The notes under the pieces are model-generated. The model saw nothing but the letters and a program-made list of their open reading frames with translations. It did no database searches and was not told the DNA's origin. A DNA stretch of 64,000 bases from Candidatus Gastranaerophilales bacterium (GTDB taxonomy: Bacteria > Cyanobacteriota > Vampirovibrionia > Gastranaerophilales > Gastranaerophilaceae), in contig CALUSB010000007.1 of assembly GCA_944323335.1 (NCBI GenBank), forward strand, positions 1 to 64,000. Direction: 5' to 3'. Shown here piece by piece: positions 25,312 to 34,358 of this stretch (position 1 is its first letter; each line of letters opens with the position of its first letter). Position numbers and translations under genes: made by a program.

Positions 25312-25377
25312 TTTTTCGCTAAATTTGTTTAATTGTTATATAATAGAGCATATCTTTATTTTTAATTTGAGGAAAGT

Positions 25378-26571
25378 ATGACACAAGACATTAAAATTGA
25401 ACAGAAATTTATCGAACAAGCACAAACTCTCTGCCGCGGGGCTGAAATATTGCCTGACGGGTATATGGGTCTTGCTTATAAATTACAAAAAGCACATAAC
25501 GAAAACCGCCCCTTGCGCGTTAAGTTGGGTCTTGACCCGACACGCCCCGATTTGCACTTAGGGCACAGTGTTGTAATGCGCAAACTAAAGCAGTTTCAAG
25601 ATTTAGGACATCAGGTAGTGTTAATCGTAGGCGGCGCAACTGCTATGGTAGGTGACCCCTCAGGAAAATCCGAAACCCGCCCTGCGCTTTCAAAAGAACA
25701 GGTAGCAGAAAATGCAAAAAGCTACTTTGAACAGATGTCAAATGTTGTGGATATCGAGCGCGCCGAAGTCACAAACAACGCGGACTGGCTGCATTCAATG
25801 AGTTTTGTTGAAATGCTCAAACTTGCAACATCAACAACGGTAGCAAAAATGCTTACCCGTGATGATTTTGCAAAAAGGTACGAAGACGGCCGCCCCATAA
25901 GCGTTGTAGAGTTTTTCTACCCTCTTATGCAAGCGTATGACTCTGTTGCGGTTAAAGCCGATATTGAACTTGGCGGAACAGACCAGCGTTTCAACCTTTT
26001 AATGGGTAGAGATGTTCAGGCGCACTACGGCTTTGAAGATTTTCAACTTGCAATGCTCTTACCTTTGATTGAGGGCACTGACGGTCAGGTGAAAATGTCA
26101 AAAACCTATCCGGAGCATTGTATTTCATTTACAGATAGCGCAAAAGATATGTACGGCAAGCTTATGAGCATACCTGATGAGCTTATGCCCAAGTACTATC
26201 TGCTTTTGACAGATTTAGATTACAACAAAGACAACAATCCGCGCGATGAAAAAATGCGCCTTGCTTATGAAATAACAAAAATGTACAAAGGCAAAGACGC
26301 AGCGGATGAGGCGCAAAACGAGTTTATTAACGTAGTTCAGAAAAAAGGCATACCCGATGATATTGAAAACATAAAACTCGATAGCGCGCAAAATGTTATT
26401 GATGTGCTTTTAAAACTCAATTTTACTCAAAGCAAAGGTGAAGCAAAAAGGCTCATTGCAGGCGGCGGCGTAAAATTTGACGGAGAAAAAGTCACATCAA
26501 ATGACTTTATAATTGATAAAACAGGCATTTTGCAAGGGGGCAAAAGAAAATATGCCAAAATTATACTCTAA
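25378..26571 (+). CDS. tyrS: Tyrosyl-tRNA synthetase
   Basis: 397 residues, class I synthetase of the TyrRS type. The HIGH region is LHLGHSVVMRKL and the KMSKS loop is VKMSKT. GGTDQRFNLLMGRD is the tyrosine-binding block, and an S4 RNA-binding domain closes the protein (SKGEAKRLIAGGGVKFDGE). It charges tRNA-Tyr. GAGG and AAAG precede ATG 25378. The 3' end overlaps cysK by 20 bases. Confidence 0.97.
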   Translation: MTQDIKIEQKFIEQAQTLCRGAEILPDGYMGLAYKLQKAHNENRPLRVKLGLDPTRPDLHLGHSVVMRKLKQFQDLGHQVVLIVGGATAMVGDPSGKSETRPALSKEQVAENAKSYFEQMSNVVDIERAEVTNNADWLHSMSFVEMLKLATSTTVAKMLTRDDFAKRYEDGRPISVVEFFYPLMQAYDSVAVKADIELGGTDQRFNLLMGRDVQAHYGFEDFQLAMLLPLIEGTDGQVKMSKTYPEHCISFTDSAKDMYGKLMSIPDELMPKYYLLLTDLDYNKDNNPRDEKMRLAYEITKMYKGKDAADEAQNEFINVVQKKGIPDDIENIKLDSAQNVIDVLLKLNFTQSKGEAKRLIAGGGVKFDGEKVTSNDFIIDKTGILQGGKRKYAKIIL

Positions 26572-27490
26572 TGTTCTTGATTTAATCGGAAACACGCCCA
26601 TAGTAAAGATTAACGGCACATACAACGGCTACAAACCAAAAAATCTCTATGTAAAGCTTGAATACTTTAACCCCGGAGGCTCTGTAAAAGACCGCGTAGC
26701 CTACAATATGATTAAAACCGCTCTTGATAACCTTGAAATAAGACCCGACAGCGTAATAATAGAGCCGACATCAGGTAACACCGGCGTTGGTTTAGCGCTT
26801 TGTGCAAGCATTTTAGGGCTGGAATTTATTGCAGTTATGCCTGAGAATATGTCAGATGAGAGGAAAAAACTAATCTCAGCTTATGGCGCAAAAATCGTCC
26901 TCACGCCAAAGAACTTAGGTATGCAGGGCTCTGTGGATAAAGCCGCACAAATTGCCCAAAAACTTCGCGAAGAGGGCAGAAATGTCTTTGAAACAAAACA
27001 GTTTGAAAACCCAAATAACCCGCTCTCGCACATAAAAACCGCCGATGAAATCTGGGAAGCAACGCAGGGCAAAGTTGAAGCGATAATTGCAGGGATTGGA
27101 ACAGGCGGAACAATTTCAGGCTGCGCTAAAAGATTAAAAGAATTAAACCCCAAAATAAAAGCCTACGGTGTTGAGGCTGCTGAAAGCCCGCTTTTAACCA
27201 AAGGTGTAGCGGCAGCACATGTTATACAGGGAATAAGTTCAAACTTTGTACCAAAAACTCTTGACCTTGATGTAATAGATAAAGTTGTCGATATTGAGGG
27301 TGATGAGGCTATTAAAATAACAAAAGATATGGCAAAAAAAGAAGGTCTGCTCCTTGGCGTTTCATCAGGTGCCGTTGTAGCGGCAGGCATCAGGCTTGAT
27401 AAAAAATACTCTTTTGAAGGCAAAGAAAAAATGATAGTGTGCATTTTGGCTGACAACGGCGAAAGATACCTCTCGGGGGGCATTTTTTAA
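26552..27490 (+). CDS. cysK: O-acetylserine sulfhydrylase (cysteine synthase)
   Basis: 312 residues of fold-II PLP enzyme. PGGSVKDRVAY holds the PLP lysine, EPTSGNTGVGLA the substrate loop, GIGTGGTISG the phosphate-binding turn. It makes cysteine from O-acetylserine and sulfide. I start at ATG 26552 (AAGGGGG upstream), inside the tail of tyrS. The stop overlaps the cysE start as TAATG, so the two enzymes of the pathway are coupled. Confidence 0.95.
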   Translation: MPKLYSNVLDLIGNTPIVKINGTYNGYKPKNLYVKLEYFNPGGSVKDRVAYNMIKTALDNLEIRPDSVIIEPTSGNTGVGLALCASILGLEFIAVMPENMSDERKKLISAYGAKIVLTPKNLGMQGSVDKAAQIAQKLREEGRNVFETKQFENPNNPLSHIKTADEIWEATQGKVEAIIAGIGTGGTISGCAKRLKELNPKIKAYGVEAAESPLLTKGVAAAHVIQGISSNFVPKTLDLDVIDKVVDIEGDEAIKITKDMAKKEGLLLGVSSGAVVAAGIRLDKKYSFEGKEKMIVCILADNGERYLSGGIF

Positions 27491-28155
27491 TGCAGGAAGA
27501 AAAGAAAAAAGGCTTGTCTATAGTAAGAGGGATTAAAACCGTCTGCAGCGACATAAAAACAATTTATGACAAAGACCCTGCGGCAAGAAACCTTTTTGAG
27601 ATTATTCTTCTCTACCCCGGTTTTCACGCGCTTTTGGCGTACAGACTGGCTCATAAGCTCACAAAATGGCACATTCCTTTTATTCCAAGGCTAATCTCGC
27701 AGATGGCAAGGTTTTTTACAGGCATTGAAATTCACCCGAGGGCAAAAATAGGCAAGAACTTTTTTATTGACCATGGTATGGGCGTTGTAATCGGCGAAAC
27801 GGCTATAATAGGCGATGATGTACTTATTTATCAGGGTGTAACTCTCGGCGGTACTGGCAAAGACACGGGAAAACGTCACCCGACAGTCGGAAACAACGTC
27901 ACAGTGGGCGCAGGCGCTAAAGTCCTTGGCAACATAACAATAGGCGACTATACAAACATAGGCGCAGGAAGTGTTGTAATTGATGATGTACCCGAGCACT
28001 CGACCGTTGTAGGTATACCGGGAAGAATTGTGCAGCAGAGGGTCTTTATTCAAGGGCAGCTTTTGCACAACAGAATACCCGACCCTGTTAAGTGCGAACT
28101 AAACAGGTTAAAATATGAACTTCAGGAACTGCGCGCTAAAGTTGAAGAAAATTAA
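27490..28155 (+). CDS. cysE: Serine O-acetyltransferase
   Basis: 221 residues. An N-terminal helical part (FHALLAYRLAHKL) is followed by a left-handed beta-helix of hexapeptide repeats with IDHGMGVVIGETAIIG and VTLGGTGKD. It acetylates serine using acetyl-CoA, feeding the adjacent cysK. Such proteins form the cysteine synthase complex through their C-terminal residues; the tail here (ELRAKVEEN) lacks the classic terminal isoleucine. It overlaps the convergent flagellar gene by four bases. Confidence 0.95.
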   Translation: MQEEKKKGLSIVRGIKTVCSDIKTIYDKDPAARNLFEIILLYPGFHALLAYRLAHKLTKWHIPFIPRLISQMARFFTGIEIHPRAKIGKNFFIDHGMGVVIGETAIIGDDVLIYQGVTLGGTGKDTGKRHPTVGNNVTVGAGAKVLGNITIGDYTNIGAGSVVIDDVPEHSTVVGIPGRIVQQRVFIQGQLLHNRIPDPVKCELNRLKYELQELRAKVEEN

Positions 28156-28985
28156 TCCAGCAACTGCAGCGCATTTTGCAATAGCTGCTTATAGCTTGAG
28201 ATAAGCTTATTTGAAAGCTCCATCTGCATTTTTGCTTCCTGATAGTAGGTTGCGTTTGCTTTAAAGTCGATGTTAGATAATTCGAGCATACCGCTTGTGA
28301 TTTCGGCTTTGCCAACTACGGGTCTGCCTGATTGAGCCGTTTCAACAAAATATCCGTCTTTATACTGGTAAAGTTCCTGCGGGTTGTGAAAGTTCATAAC
28401 GGCAATTTTGTACAAAGGAGTAGCCTCAGCGCCGCCGTTTGTTTTACCGTATAAAATACCGTCGCCTTTTATTTCATATTCATCATATTTGCCCAAAAAC
28501 TTACCGTTATCAGGGTCAATCCAGAGTTTAATTTCTGTTGTGGGAACACTGAGCGCTCCGCCATGGGCGGTTGTTTCATCAAATTCGGCACTTGTCAGCG
28601 ACTTTGTACCTGACATGATTTCGCCCCTGTCATTTAGAATATAACCTTGAACTTTTGAGCCGTCAGATGCTTTATAAACACCCTCAGAGTCAAATTTAAA
28701 CTCACCGAGGCGGGTGTAGGCAATTCTTCCCTCATCGTTTCTCACAACAAAGTAGCCGTTACCCTCAAGAAAGACGTTTTCCGTAGAAGTACCGGGGATT
28801 GCCTTACCTTGTCCCGTGTTTTTAAGATACCCGTCTAATTGAACCGCGTCCAAAAAGGTCTTGAAAGTAACCTGATTTTCCCTGTAGCCGGGGGTGTACA
28901 TATTAACCATATTTTCTGTTACCGCGTCCATCCAGTGTCTTGTTGCCGCTTGGATGTTTATGGCGTTAACGTAGGCATCTTTCAT
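28152..28985 (-). CDS. Flagellar hook/rod protein, FlgE/FlgF/FlgG family
   Basis: 277 residues. The N-terminal rod motif region (AATRHWMDAVTENMVNMYTPGYRENQVTFKTF shortened to ENMVNMYTPGYRENQVTF) parallels NNIANxNTxGYK of axial proteins; NGYFVVRND and YTRLGEFKFDSEG are the central beta domain; the end (GMLELSNIDFKA... then coiled helix) is the C-terminal axial segment. The N-terminus is more divergent than usual, so FlgE, FlgF and FlgG cannot be told apart by eye. ATGA overlap with the FliK-like gene marks a fliJ-fliK-hook operon. Confidence 0.85.
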   Translation of the reverse strand: MKDAYVNAINIQAATRHWMDAVTENMVNMYTPGYRENQVTFKTFLDAVQLDGYLKNTGQGKAIPGTSTENVFLEGNGYFVVRNDEGRIAYTRLGEFKFDSEGVYKASDGSKVQGYILNDRGEIMSGTKSLTSAEFDETTAHGGALSVPTTEIKLWIDPDNGKFLGKYDEYEIKGDGILYGKTNGGAEATPLYKIAVMNFHNPQELYQYKDGYFVETAQSGRPVVGKAEITSGMLELSNIDFKANATYYQEAKMQMELSNKLISSYKQLLQNALQLLD

Positions 28986-29617
28986 TGTTTATTCTCCTTT
29001 TGGTTTTGGTTGTTTTCTCTTTGGTCTTTGTATTGTCTGTAGCTTATGTTTGAGTATGAAATATTTTGCTCGTCAAATCGTTGTCTGAGGTATGGAATAT
29101 TATTTTTTAAATACTCTTCAACCGCTTTATCACCGGGGATAAAATGAGCATTGACCTTGCCCTTGTCATCGAGTTTTAAAATAACCGTGACGTTATTATC
29201 AAAGTCCATTCTTATGGGTTTTTTAGAGTCAACTGAGCTTTTTAGCATTGTCATAAGAGTGTTGGAGACTTCAATGTTTTTAGAGTTTTTTGTTGAAACT
29301 GATAACCCCTCATCACTCACTTGATAGTTTATAAGTCCGTTTTGATTAAGAAGATTAAGGAAAAACATAGCATCAGCCTGCCCAACTTTGGCCGCTTCAA
29401 TGTCATATTGAGAGTCAAAATCCAAATCCAAAAAGAGTTTATTTATCTCGTCGTCTTTGTTTAAAACCTTATCCTGAGAGAAATTGGACATAATTCTGTC
29501 CAGTTCGTTTTTAAACATAAGAGAAAAACCGCCCTTTTTGCTATAGGCTTCGCCAAAGTTTTCAACGGGTGGCATCTGTTCAATATTTTGAGTATTAGCT
29601 GTGTTTTCGATAATCAT
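28982..29617 (-). CDS. Divergent FliK-like hook-length control protein
   Basis: 211 residues from ATG 29617 (GGAG directly upstream). The first 90 residues are low-complexity; about 120-190 resembles the FliK C-terminal domain (IRMDFDNNVTVILKLDDKGK, HFIPGD, LRQRFDEQNISYSNISYR). It ends in a Gln/Asn/Lys-rich tail. FliK sets hook length and switches export specificity. Assignment rests on weak similarity plus position between fliJ and a hook/rod gene; it overlaps fliJ by 23 bases. It is shorter than most FliK. Confidence 0.6.
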   Translation of the reverse strand: MIIENTANTQNIEQMPPVENFGEAYSKKGGFSLMFKNELDRIMSNFSQDKVLNKDDEINKLFLDLDFDSQYDIEAAKVGQADAMFFLNLLNQNGLINYQVSDEGLSVSTKNSKNIEVSNTLMTMLKSSVDSKKPIRMDFDNNVTVILKLDDKGKVNAHFIPGDKAVEEYLKNNIPYLRQRFDEQNISYSNISYRQYKDQRENNQNQKENKQ

Positions 29618-30089
29618 TTTTCTCCTGCAAAAGTGCTTCAATTTCTTCTTCTTCCTTTGCTTCACGGGTTTTTGCAAAGTGTTTTTGTGCGCCTATTTCA
29701 TTCAGCTGCTTGAGCTCTAATGCTTTTTGTTCCTGTAAATACTCTTCACGCTTGTGTTCTTTGTGTTTTTCAAGTACGTTTACTTCCTTTTCGCGTTCCC
29801 TTAATTTTTCTTTTTCAACTTCCAATGCCTTTATGGCCTCGAGCCTTTGTTCTTCAAGCTTTTCACCTACTTCGTAAAGGTGCTTTAAAAACTTATCAAA
29901 ACCATCGTACATCATAGGGTCGGATTTTCTCATGTTGACTCTTGTATCTTGAATATCCTTATTATTCTTGATTATAAGGAGTTCTATCCTGTCAACTTCA
30001 GCCTGGGCTTTTATTACCTCTTGAAGCTGCTCTTCTTTCTTTCTTATTCTTATTTCAAGGAACTTTTGGAGTCTGTAGCGAAAAGGCAT
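29595..30089 (-). CDS. fliJ: FliJ-like flagellar export chaperone
   Basis: 164 residues, almost all coiled coil, starting MPFRYRLQKFLEIRIRKKEE, the typical FliJ start (hydrophobic-basic FRLQKVLEIR-like). FliJ is the stalk of the flagellar type III export ATPase and escorts export chaperones. It is first in the minus-strand flagellar operon, divergent from the motA side. Confidence 0.82.
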   Translation of the reverse strand: MPFRYRLQKFLEIRIRKKEEQLQEVIKAQAEVDRIELLIIKNNKDIQDTRVNMRKSDPMMYDGFDKFLKHLYEVGEKLEEQRLEAIKALEVEKEKLREREKEVNVLEKHKEHKREEYLQEQKALELKQLNEIGAQKHFAKTREAKEEEEIEALLQEKNDYRKHS

Positions 30090-30206
30090 TTTAGCGTCCG
30101 ACTATACTTATACAGTCTATTTTTCGGTATTTTTCAAATTAAATTTAATGATTTTTGAACCAATGTCAAAAATTTCATACGTATATATGATTTTCGTCCA
30201 AAAAAA

Positions 30207-31115
30207 ATGAATGATAATTTAATTACTATGACAAGGGGTATAATAAGGTTTTTATTGTTGGCATTTGTACTGTTAAGCTTTGCTTGCAGAGGTTCTTGCT
30301 ATGAGCGCATAGGGATAATATCTGACGCCATTTTAACTCAGATAAACCCTTATAACGCCTACTTTAAAACACCTGAATTTTTCTTACAGGATGTAAGGGC
30401 TGACCTTGTTAAATCAGGTATAAGTGTTGTAAGTGTTGATACAACACAAAGGCTGCTCTCTCAGCTTGGATTCAATCAATATGATGTTGAAGCGCTCGGT
30501 TCGCTGCAACAGGGTTATGACCTTGACTATGCGCTTTTAAAAAAAATTGCAAGAGCAACAGGTGTCAAAAAACTTGTCGTTATGACAAGCTCTGTTGACA
30601 TTCAAAGAGATTTTCTAAAAAATACTCTCTGGAATGTTGCAAACGTATCAGGTTTGGATGTAGTAAACCCGACACACAGAGTAAGCGTGTATGTAGCTTA
30701 TGTTGATGTGGAAAACGAAATTGTACTTTGGGAGCAGATTTACGCTAAAAACATAAGAAACAACAAGTTCAAAAACCTTGATACAACTATATCAAGCAAC
30801 TATGAGGGCATGTTAAGATTAAAAGAATACTCAAAATACATAAGCCCTGAAATAGCTAAAAACGTAAGAATGAGAACGATTGACCCGTCATATCAAACAC
30901 CGCCCGTTGAAATAAACAGAGGTAATGTAGCTAAATACTTTAAAGATATGAAAAATGTCGGCTCAAGAAAACGCCTGACTGATATTGATGCAAAAAAATG
31001 GGACACGGAAAAACTCAAAGAAGACACAAAAGAGAATATAAACACTAAAAAAGAGAATTTTACAAACTGGGTAAAAAGCCTAAGAAAAGGTACGGGTGAA
31101 AATGAATACCTCTAA
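30207..31115 (+). CDS. Exported protein at head of the motAB-fliLN operon
   Basis: 302 residues with a signal-like N-terminus (RFLLLAFVLLSFACRGSC; the C before R could be a lipobox-like cysteine). The body alternates beta and helix (VRADLVKSGISVVSVDTTQRL, RVSVYVAYVDVENEIVLWEQ), the look of CsgG/TolB-N-like periplasmic domains, though I cannot assign it. The C-terminal 60 residues are Lys-rich and polar. The 3' end overlaps motA by about 20 bases, implying a flagellar or envelope role by position. ATG 30228 is an alternative start. Confidence 0.72.
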   Translation: MNDNLITMTRGIIRFLLLAFVLLSFACRGSCYERIGIISDAILTQINPYNAYFKTPEFFLQDVRADLVKSGISVVSVDTTQRLLSQLGFNQYDVEALGSLQQGYDLDYALLKKIARATGVKKLVVMTSSVDIQRDFLKNTLWNVANVSGLDVVNPTHRVSVYVAYVDVENEIVLWEQIYAKNIRNNKFKNLDTTISSNYEGMLRLKEYSKYISPEIAKNVRMRTIDPSYQTPPVEINRGNVAKYFKDMKNVGSRKRLTDIDAKKWDTEKLKEDTKENINTKKENFTNWVKSLRKGTGENEYL

Positions 31116-31905
31116 AATTAAGCCGGAAATAATACTTGTAATGATTTTAGGGCTGCTGGCTATTTTTGCCCCCGTAATTATCAAAACAAAATCCATAAGC
31201 ACACTTATTGCACCCCATGCGCTTTTAATAGTCCTTGGCGGAACGCTTTGCGCAGGCTGCATAGCTTTTTCTACAAAAGAAATAATAAAAGCTTTCTGTT
31301 CGCTAAAATCGCTTTTTATAGCAAAAAACAACCAAGAGCTTCTCTATATAGCAGACGAGCTTGTTGAAATGGCTAAAATATCCCGCGCAAACGGCATTTT
31401 AGCCCTTAGAGAATACAGCGACTACATACAAAATCCTTTTTTATACAGTGCTCTAAAAACGGCGCTCGAGGAAACAGATATAAAAGCACTTGAAGAAAAT
31501 CTTCGTATGATGAGCTTTTATGAAAATAAAAACGATTTTAAAAACGTGGAAATATTTGAAGAACTTGGCGGATATGCGCCCACTTTTGGCATGTTAGGGG
31601 CGATTATCGGCCTTATTCAAATAAGTACGGTAAACACCAACCCCCAAGCGCTCCTATCGGGAATTGCAACAGCTTTTATTGCAACCATATACGGGGTAGG
31701 CGTTGCAAATTTAATTTTTCTGCCCATTGCAAAAAAATTGAAAAACAACCTTGATGATAAGTTATTTGAACAGGAGATAATAATATCAGGCATAATTGAC
31801 ATAGCAAATATGCAAAGTTCAATTGTAATAAGCGAAAAGCTGGATAAGATTTTAAGGGAAAGTGAAATATCAAAAAAAGGCAAAGTAATACCTTTTGCGG
31901 CATAG
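31096..31905 (+). CDS. motA: Flagellar motor stator protein MotA
   Basis: 269 residues with four membrane segments. GGYAPTFGMLGAIIGLIQI is the MotA/ExbB/TolQ signature with the conserved proline-glycine turn; IATAFIATIYGVGVANLIF is the fourth segment. It forms the proton- or sodium-driven stator with MotB. GTG 31096 with AAAGG five bases upstream is my start; ATG 31102 is possible. It overlaps the preceding gene by 20 bases and is followed three bases later by motB. Confidence 0.92.
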   Translation: MKMNTSKIKPEIILVMILGLLAIFAPVIIKTKSISTLIAPHALLIVLGGTLCAGCIAFSTKEIIKAFCSLKSLFIAKNNQELLYIADELVEMAKISRANGILALREYSDYIQNPFLYSALKTALEETDIKALEENLRMMSFYENKNDFKNVEIFEELGGYAPTFGMLGAIIGLIQISTVNTNPQALLSGIATAFIATIYGVGVANLIFLPIAKKLKNNLDDKLFEQEIIISGIIDIANMQSSIVISEKLDKILRESEISKKGKVIPFAA

Positions 31906-31908
31906 AAA

Positions 31909-32622
31909 ATGAACAATTTATACGAAAAATACAAAAATCTCTATAAAAAAACAGATACAAGCGAGAAAAAAAATCATCTAAACCGCTGGGTCGTATCTTA
32001 TGCGGATTTTGTAACCGTATTGCTTGCGATATTTATGGTTTTATGGATTAGCTCCAATTTGGACATAAAAAACGAAGCTCTTGCAAAAAATCCTGAACAA
32101 AAATATGAAAAAACATCACCCCAAACAGGTCCAAACCACCTGCTTGACGGTGTTCAAAATCCGTCAGATTCTAAAGAAATTAAAGTTATAGAATTTGAAA
32201 AAATGGCACAAAATATAAATAGCGGTCTTAGTGATAAAAATAAAGCGCAAATAATTAAAGAAAATACAAAAACTACAATACGTTTGTCCGATGGGGTGCT
32301 TTTTGACGAGGGTTCTGCTATAATAAAAGCAAGTTCCAAAAAGACGCTGGACGCTGTGGCAGGTGAACTTAAAAAGAGTAATAAAAATATAATAGTAGAG
32401 GGTCATAGCGACAATATGCCGATTATAGGCGGTAAATACTCTTCAAACTGGGAACTCTCAACGGCAAGAGCCACAAATATTGTAAGTTATCTTATAAATT
32501 CAGGTATCGAAAAAGAGCGCCTGAGCGCCTCAGGATATGCCGACAACAAGCCCGTTGCGAGCAATAACACAGATGAGGGCAGGGCAAAAAATCGAAGAGT
32601 AGATATAGTAATTGTTAATTAA
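31909..32622 (+). CDS. motB: Flagellar motor stator protein MotB (OmpA-like domain)
   Basis: 237 residues. A single membrane segment (about 30-48) begins with WVVSYADFVTVLLAIFMVLW, where the Asp is the ion-binding residue. An OmpA-type peptidoglycan-binding domain fills the C-terminus (VEGHSDNMPIIGGKYSSNWE, ATNIVSYL, GRAKNRRVDIVI). It anchors the stator to peptidoglycan. Three bases separate it from motA. Confidence 0.94.
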   Translation: MNNLYEKYKNLYKKTDTSEKKNHLNRWVVSYADFVTVLLAIFMVLWISSNLDIKNEALAKNPEQKYEKTSPQTGPNHLLDGVQNPSDSKEIKVIEFEKMAQNINSGLSDKNKAQIIKENTKTTIRLSDGVLFDEGSAIIKASSKKTLDAVAGELKKSNKNIIVEGHSDNMPIIGGKYSSNWELSTARATNIVSYLINSGIEKERLSASGYADNKPVASNNTDEGRAKNRRVDIVIVN

Positions 32623-32634
32623 CGGAGTTGAAAT

Positions 32635-33255
32635 ATGTCAAAACCAATACAGGCAAAAGATGCAAAACCAAAAGAAGAGGGAGCAAAAAAACCCCTTGGT
32701 AACATAAACACAAATGTGATGATTGTGGCAAATACCGTCGTTACAATAATAATCCTTGCGATATTTATGGTTATTATGTACTCACTTTTTGATACGATGA
32801 TTACAAATAAAATCTCAGCTTTCCACAGTGCTGATGAACAAATCGAAGAAACGGAACAGGTGGAAGATGAAAGAGGCATCTTGCTTGATTTGGGCGATTT
32901 TATCTTAAACCTTGCCGACATCACTCCAAGAAGGTATCTAAAAGTCAATGTTGCAATGGAATTATCAAAAACTCCAGAAGAAATTGAGCTCTTGAATACT
33001 CCCCAAAAAGCTTCAGGCGGCCATGGAGCAGCACCTGCTAATCCTATGGAATCTATCGCAGCTGAGATGGAACAGTACAAACCTGCCGTAAGAGATGCGA
33101 TAATTTCAGTTATGTCAAATAAAACATCTGACGAACTCTCAAGCGCAACAGGCAAAGAACTTGCTAAAGAAGAAATTAAAGAAATGGTAAACACAGTCTT
33201 TAACGGTCAAAGAGAAGTTTTAAGAGTAAGCTTCGGTCAATTTATTATCCAATAG
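32635..33255 (+). CDS. fliL: Flagellar basal body-associated protein FliL
   Basis: 206 residues: a polar N-terminus, one membrane segment (about 28-52), then the FliL periplasmic domain (FILNLADITPRRYLKVNVAM, RDAIISVMSNKTSDEL). FliL surrounds stators and supports motor torque. It carries a Gly/Ala/His/Pro-rich insert before the RDAII helix. GGAG precedes ATG 32635. It sits in the motA-motB-fliL-fliN operon. Confidence 0.92.
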   Translation: MSKPIQAKDAKPKEEGAKKPLGNINTNVMIVANTVVTIIILAIFMVIMYSLFDTMITNKISAFHSADEQIEETEQVEDERGILLDLGDFILNLADITPRRYLKVNVAMELSKTPEEIELLNTPQKASGGHGAAPANPMESIAAEMEQYKPAVRDAIISVMSNKTSDELSSATGKELAKEEIKEMVNTVFNGQREVLRVSFGQFIIQ

Positions 33256-33262
33256 AGGAAAA

Positions 33263-33766
33263 ATGGAAGAAGAGATAAAAAATACCGAATTAGAAAACAA
33301 TATTGAACCTGCTTTAGATGTTGAACAAACAGACACCAAGCCGGTTGAAACTCTTGAAATTCAAGAAGAAAAAGAGCAAGAGCTCGGCTATGAGCCTGTA
33401 AAAACTCCCGAGTATGAACAAAAACAACCAAAAGGCAGTATTGACCTTGTTACCGTTTCTCCCGTTGAGTTTGTTTCTTTTGAAGACAATGAAGAGCGCC
33501 TAAGTGACGACCCCAAGGCAAATCTTGACATTATGCAGGATGTAAAAATGCACATAACGGTTGAGCTTGGCAGAGCGCGCTCGTCTGTTAAGAAAATTCT
33601 TGATTTAAGCAAAGGCTCAATAGTTGAACTTAATAAAGTCGCAGGGGAGCAGGTTGAACTCTATGCCAACGGAAAGTTTATAGCATATGGCGAAGTAATT
33701 GTAATAGAGGACAAATTCGGGCTTCGCGTTACAAATGTTTCACAACAAAATCTGCACAATTTATAA
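33263..33766 (+). CDS. fliN: Flagellar motor switch protein FliN
   Basis: 167 residues: about 85 residues of acidic, Pro/Glu/Gln-rich N-terminus, then one SpoA domain (HITVELGRARSSVKKILDLS, VELYANGKFIAYGEVIVI, FGLRVTNV). FliN builds the lower C-ring that sets rotation direction and docks export cargo. The longer N-terminus is as in two-part FliN proteins. No fliM or fliG is in the window. It ends at a bidirectional terminator. Confidence 0.93.
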   Translation: MEEEIKNTELENNIEPALDVEQTDTKPVETLEIQEEKEQELGYEPVKTPEYEQKQPKGSIDLVTVSPVEFVSFEDNEERLSDDPKANLDIMQDVKMHITVELGRARSSVKKILDLSKGSIVELNKVAGEQVELYANGKFIAYGEVIVIEDKFGLRVTNVSQQNLHNL

Positions 33767-33799
33767 AAAAACCGCCCTTTAAAAGGGCGGTAATTTTTA
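33764..33799. terminator. Bidirectional terminator
   Basis: ACCGCCCTTT and AAAGGGCGGT form a GC-rich stem between the convergent fliN and rubrerythrin genes. T-tracts follow on both strands: TAATTTTT on plus, TTTTTTT on minus. Confidence 0.88.
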
Positions 33800-33809
33800 G
33801 AAGAGTTTT

Positions 33810-34352
33810 TTATGAAAAATATCTTTTCAATAAACCGTCAAAGCCTCTGCCGTGGCGAGCTTCGTCTTTAGCCATTTCATGAACCGTATCATGAATAGCA
33901 TCATAGCCGAGTTCTTTTGCTCTTTTTGCAATATCAAGTTTACCCTGACAAGCGCCATGTTCAGCGTCGGCTCTCATTTCAAGGTTTTTCTTAGTTGAAG
34001 AAGTTACAACTTCGCCCAATAATTCAGCAAATTTAGCAGCGTGTTCAGCTTCTTCAAATGCGTATCTTTTGAATGCTTCAGCAACTTCAGGATATCCTTC
34101 GCGCTCAGCTTGGCGGCTCATAGCAAGATACATACCAACTTCGGTACATTCACCTGCAAAGTTAGCTTTCAAACCTTCAACTACCATAGGGTCAAGTCCC
34201 TCAGTTGTTGCAATAGTGTGCTCGCAAGCATATACTTTATCTTCGCCTTCGCCTACAACATTGAAAGTTGTTGCGCCGCAAAGAGGACATTTTTCGGGTT
34301 GTTTATCAGCTTCTACAGACCATCCGCAAACGGTACATACAAATTTTTTCAT
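33810..34352 (-). CDS. Reverse rubrerythrin
   Basis: 180 residues with the domains in reverse of classical rubrerythrin: a rubredoxin ([22 protein letters not shown]; two CxxC) comes first, about 1-40, and a ferritin-like diiron four-helix bundle follows ([40 protein letters not shown]). Reverse rubrerythrins reduce hydrogen peroxide and oxygen in anaerobes. It follows the PerR-like gene by 6 bases and shares its promoter and Fur-type operator. Confidence 0.94.
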   Translation of the reverse strand: MKKFVCTVCGWSVEADKQPEKCPLCGATTFNVVGEGEDKVYACEHTIATTEGLDPMVVEGLKANFAGECTEVGMYLAMSRQAEREGYPEVAEAFKRYAFEEAEHAAKFAELLGEVVTSSTKKNLEMRADAEHGACQGKLDIAKRAKELGYDAIHDTVHEMAKDEARHGRGFDGLLKRYFS

Positions 34353-34358
34353 CTTTTT

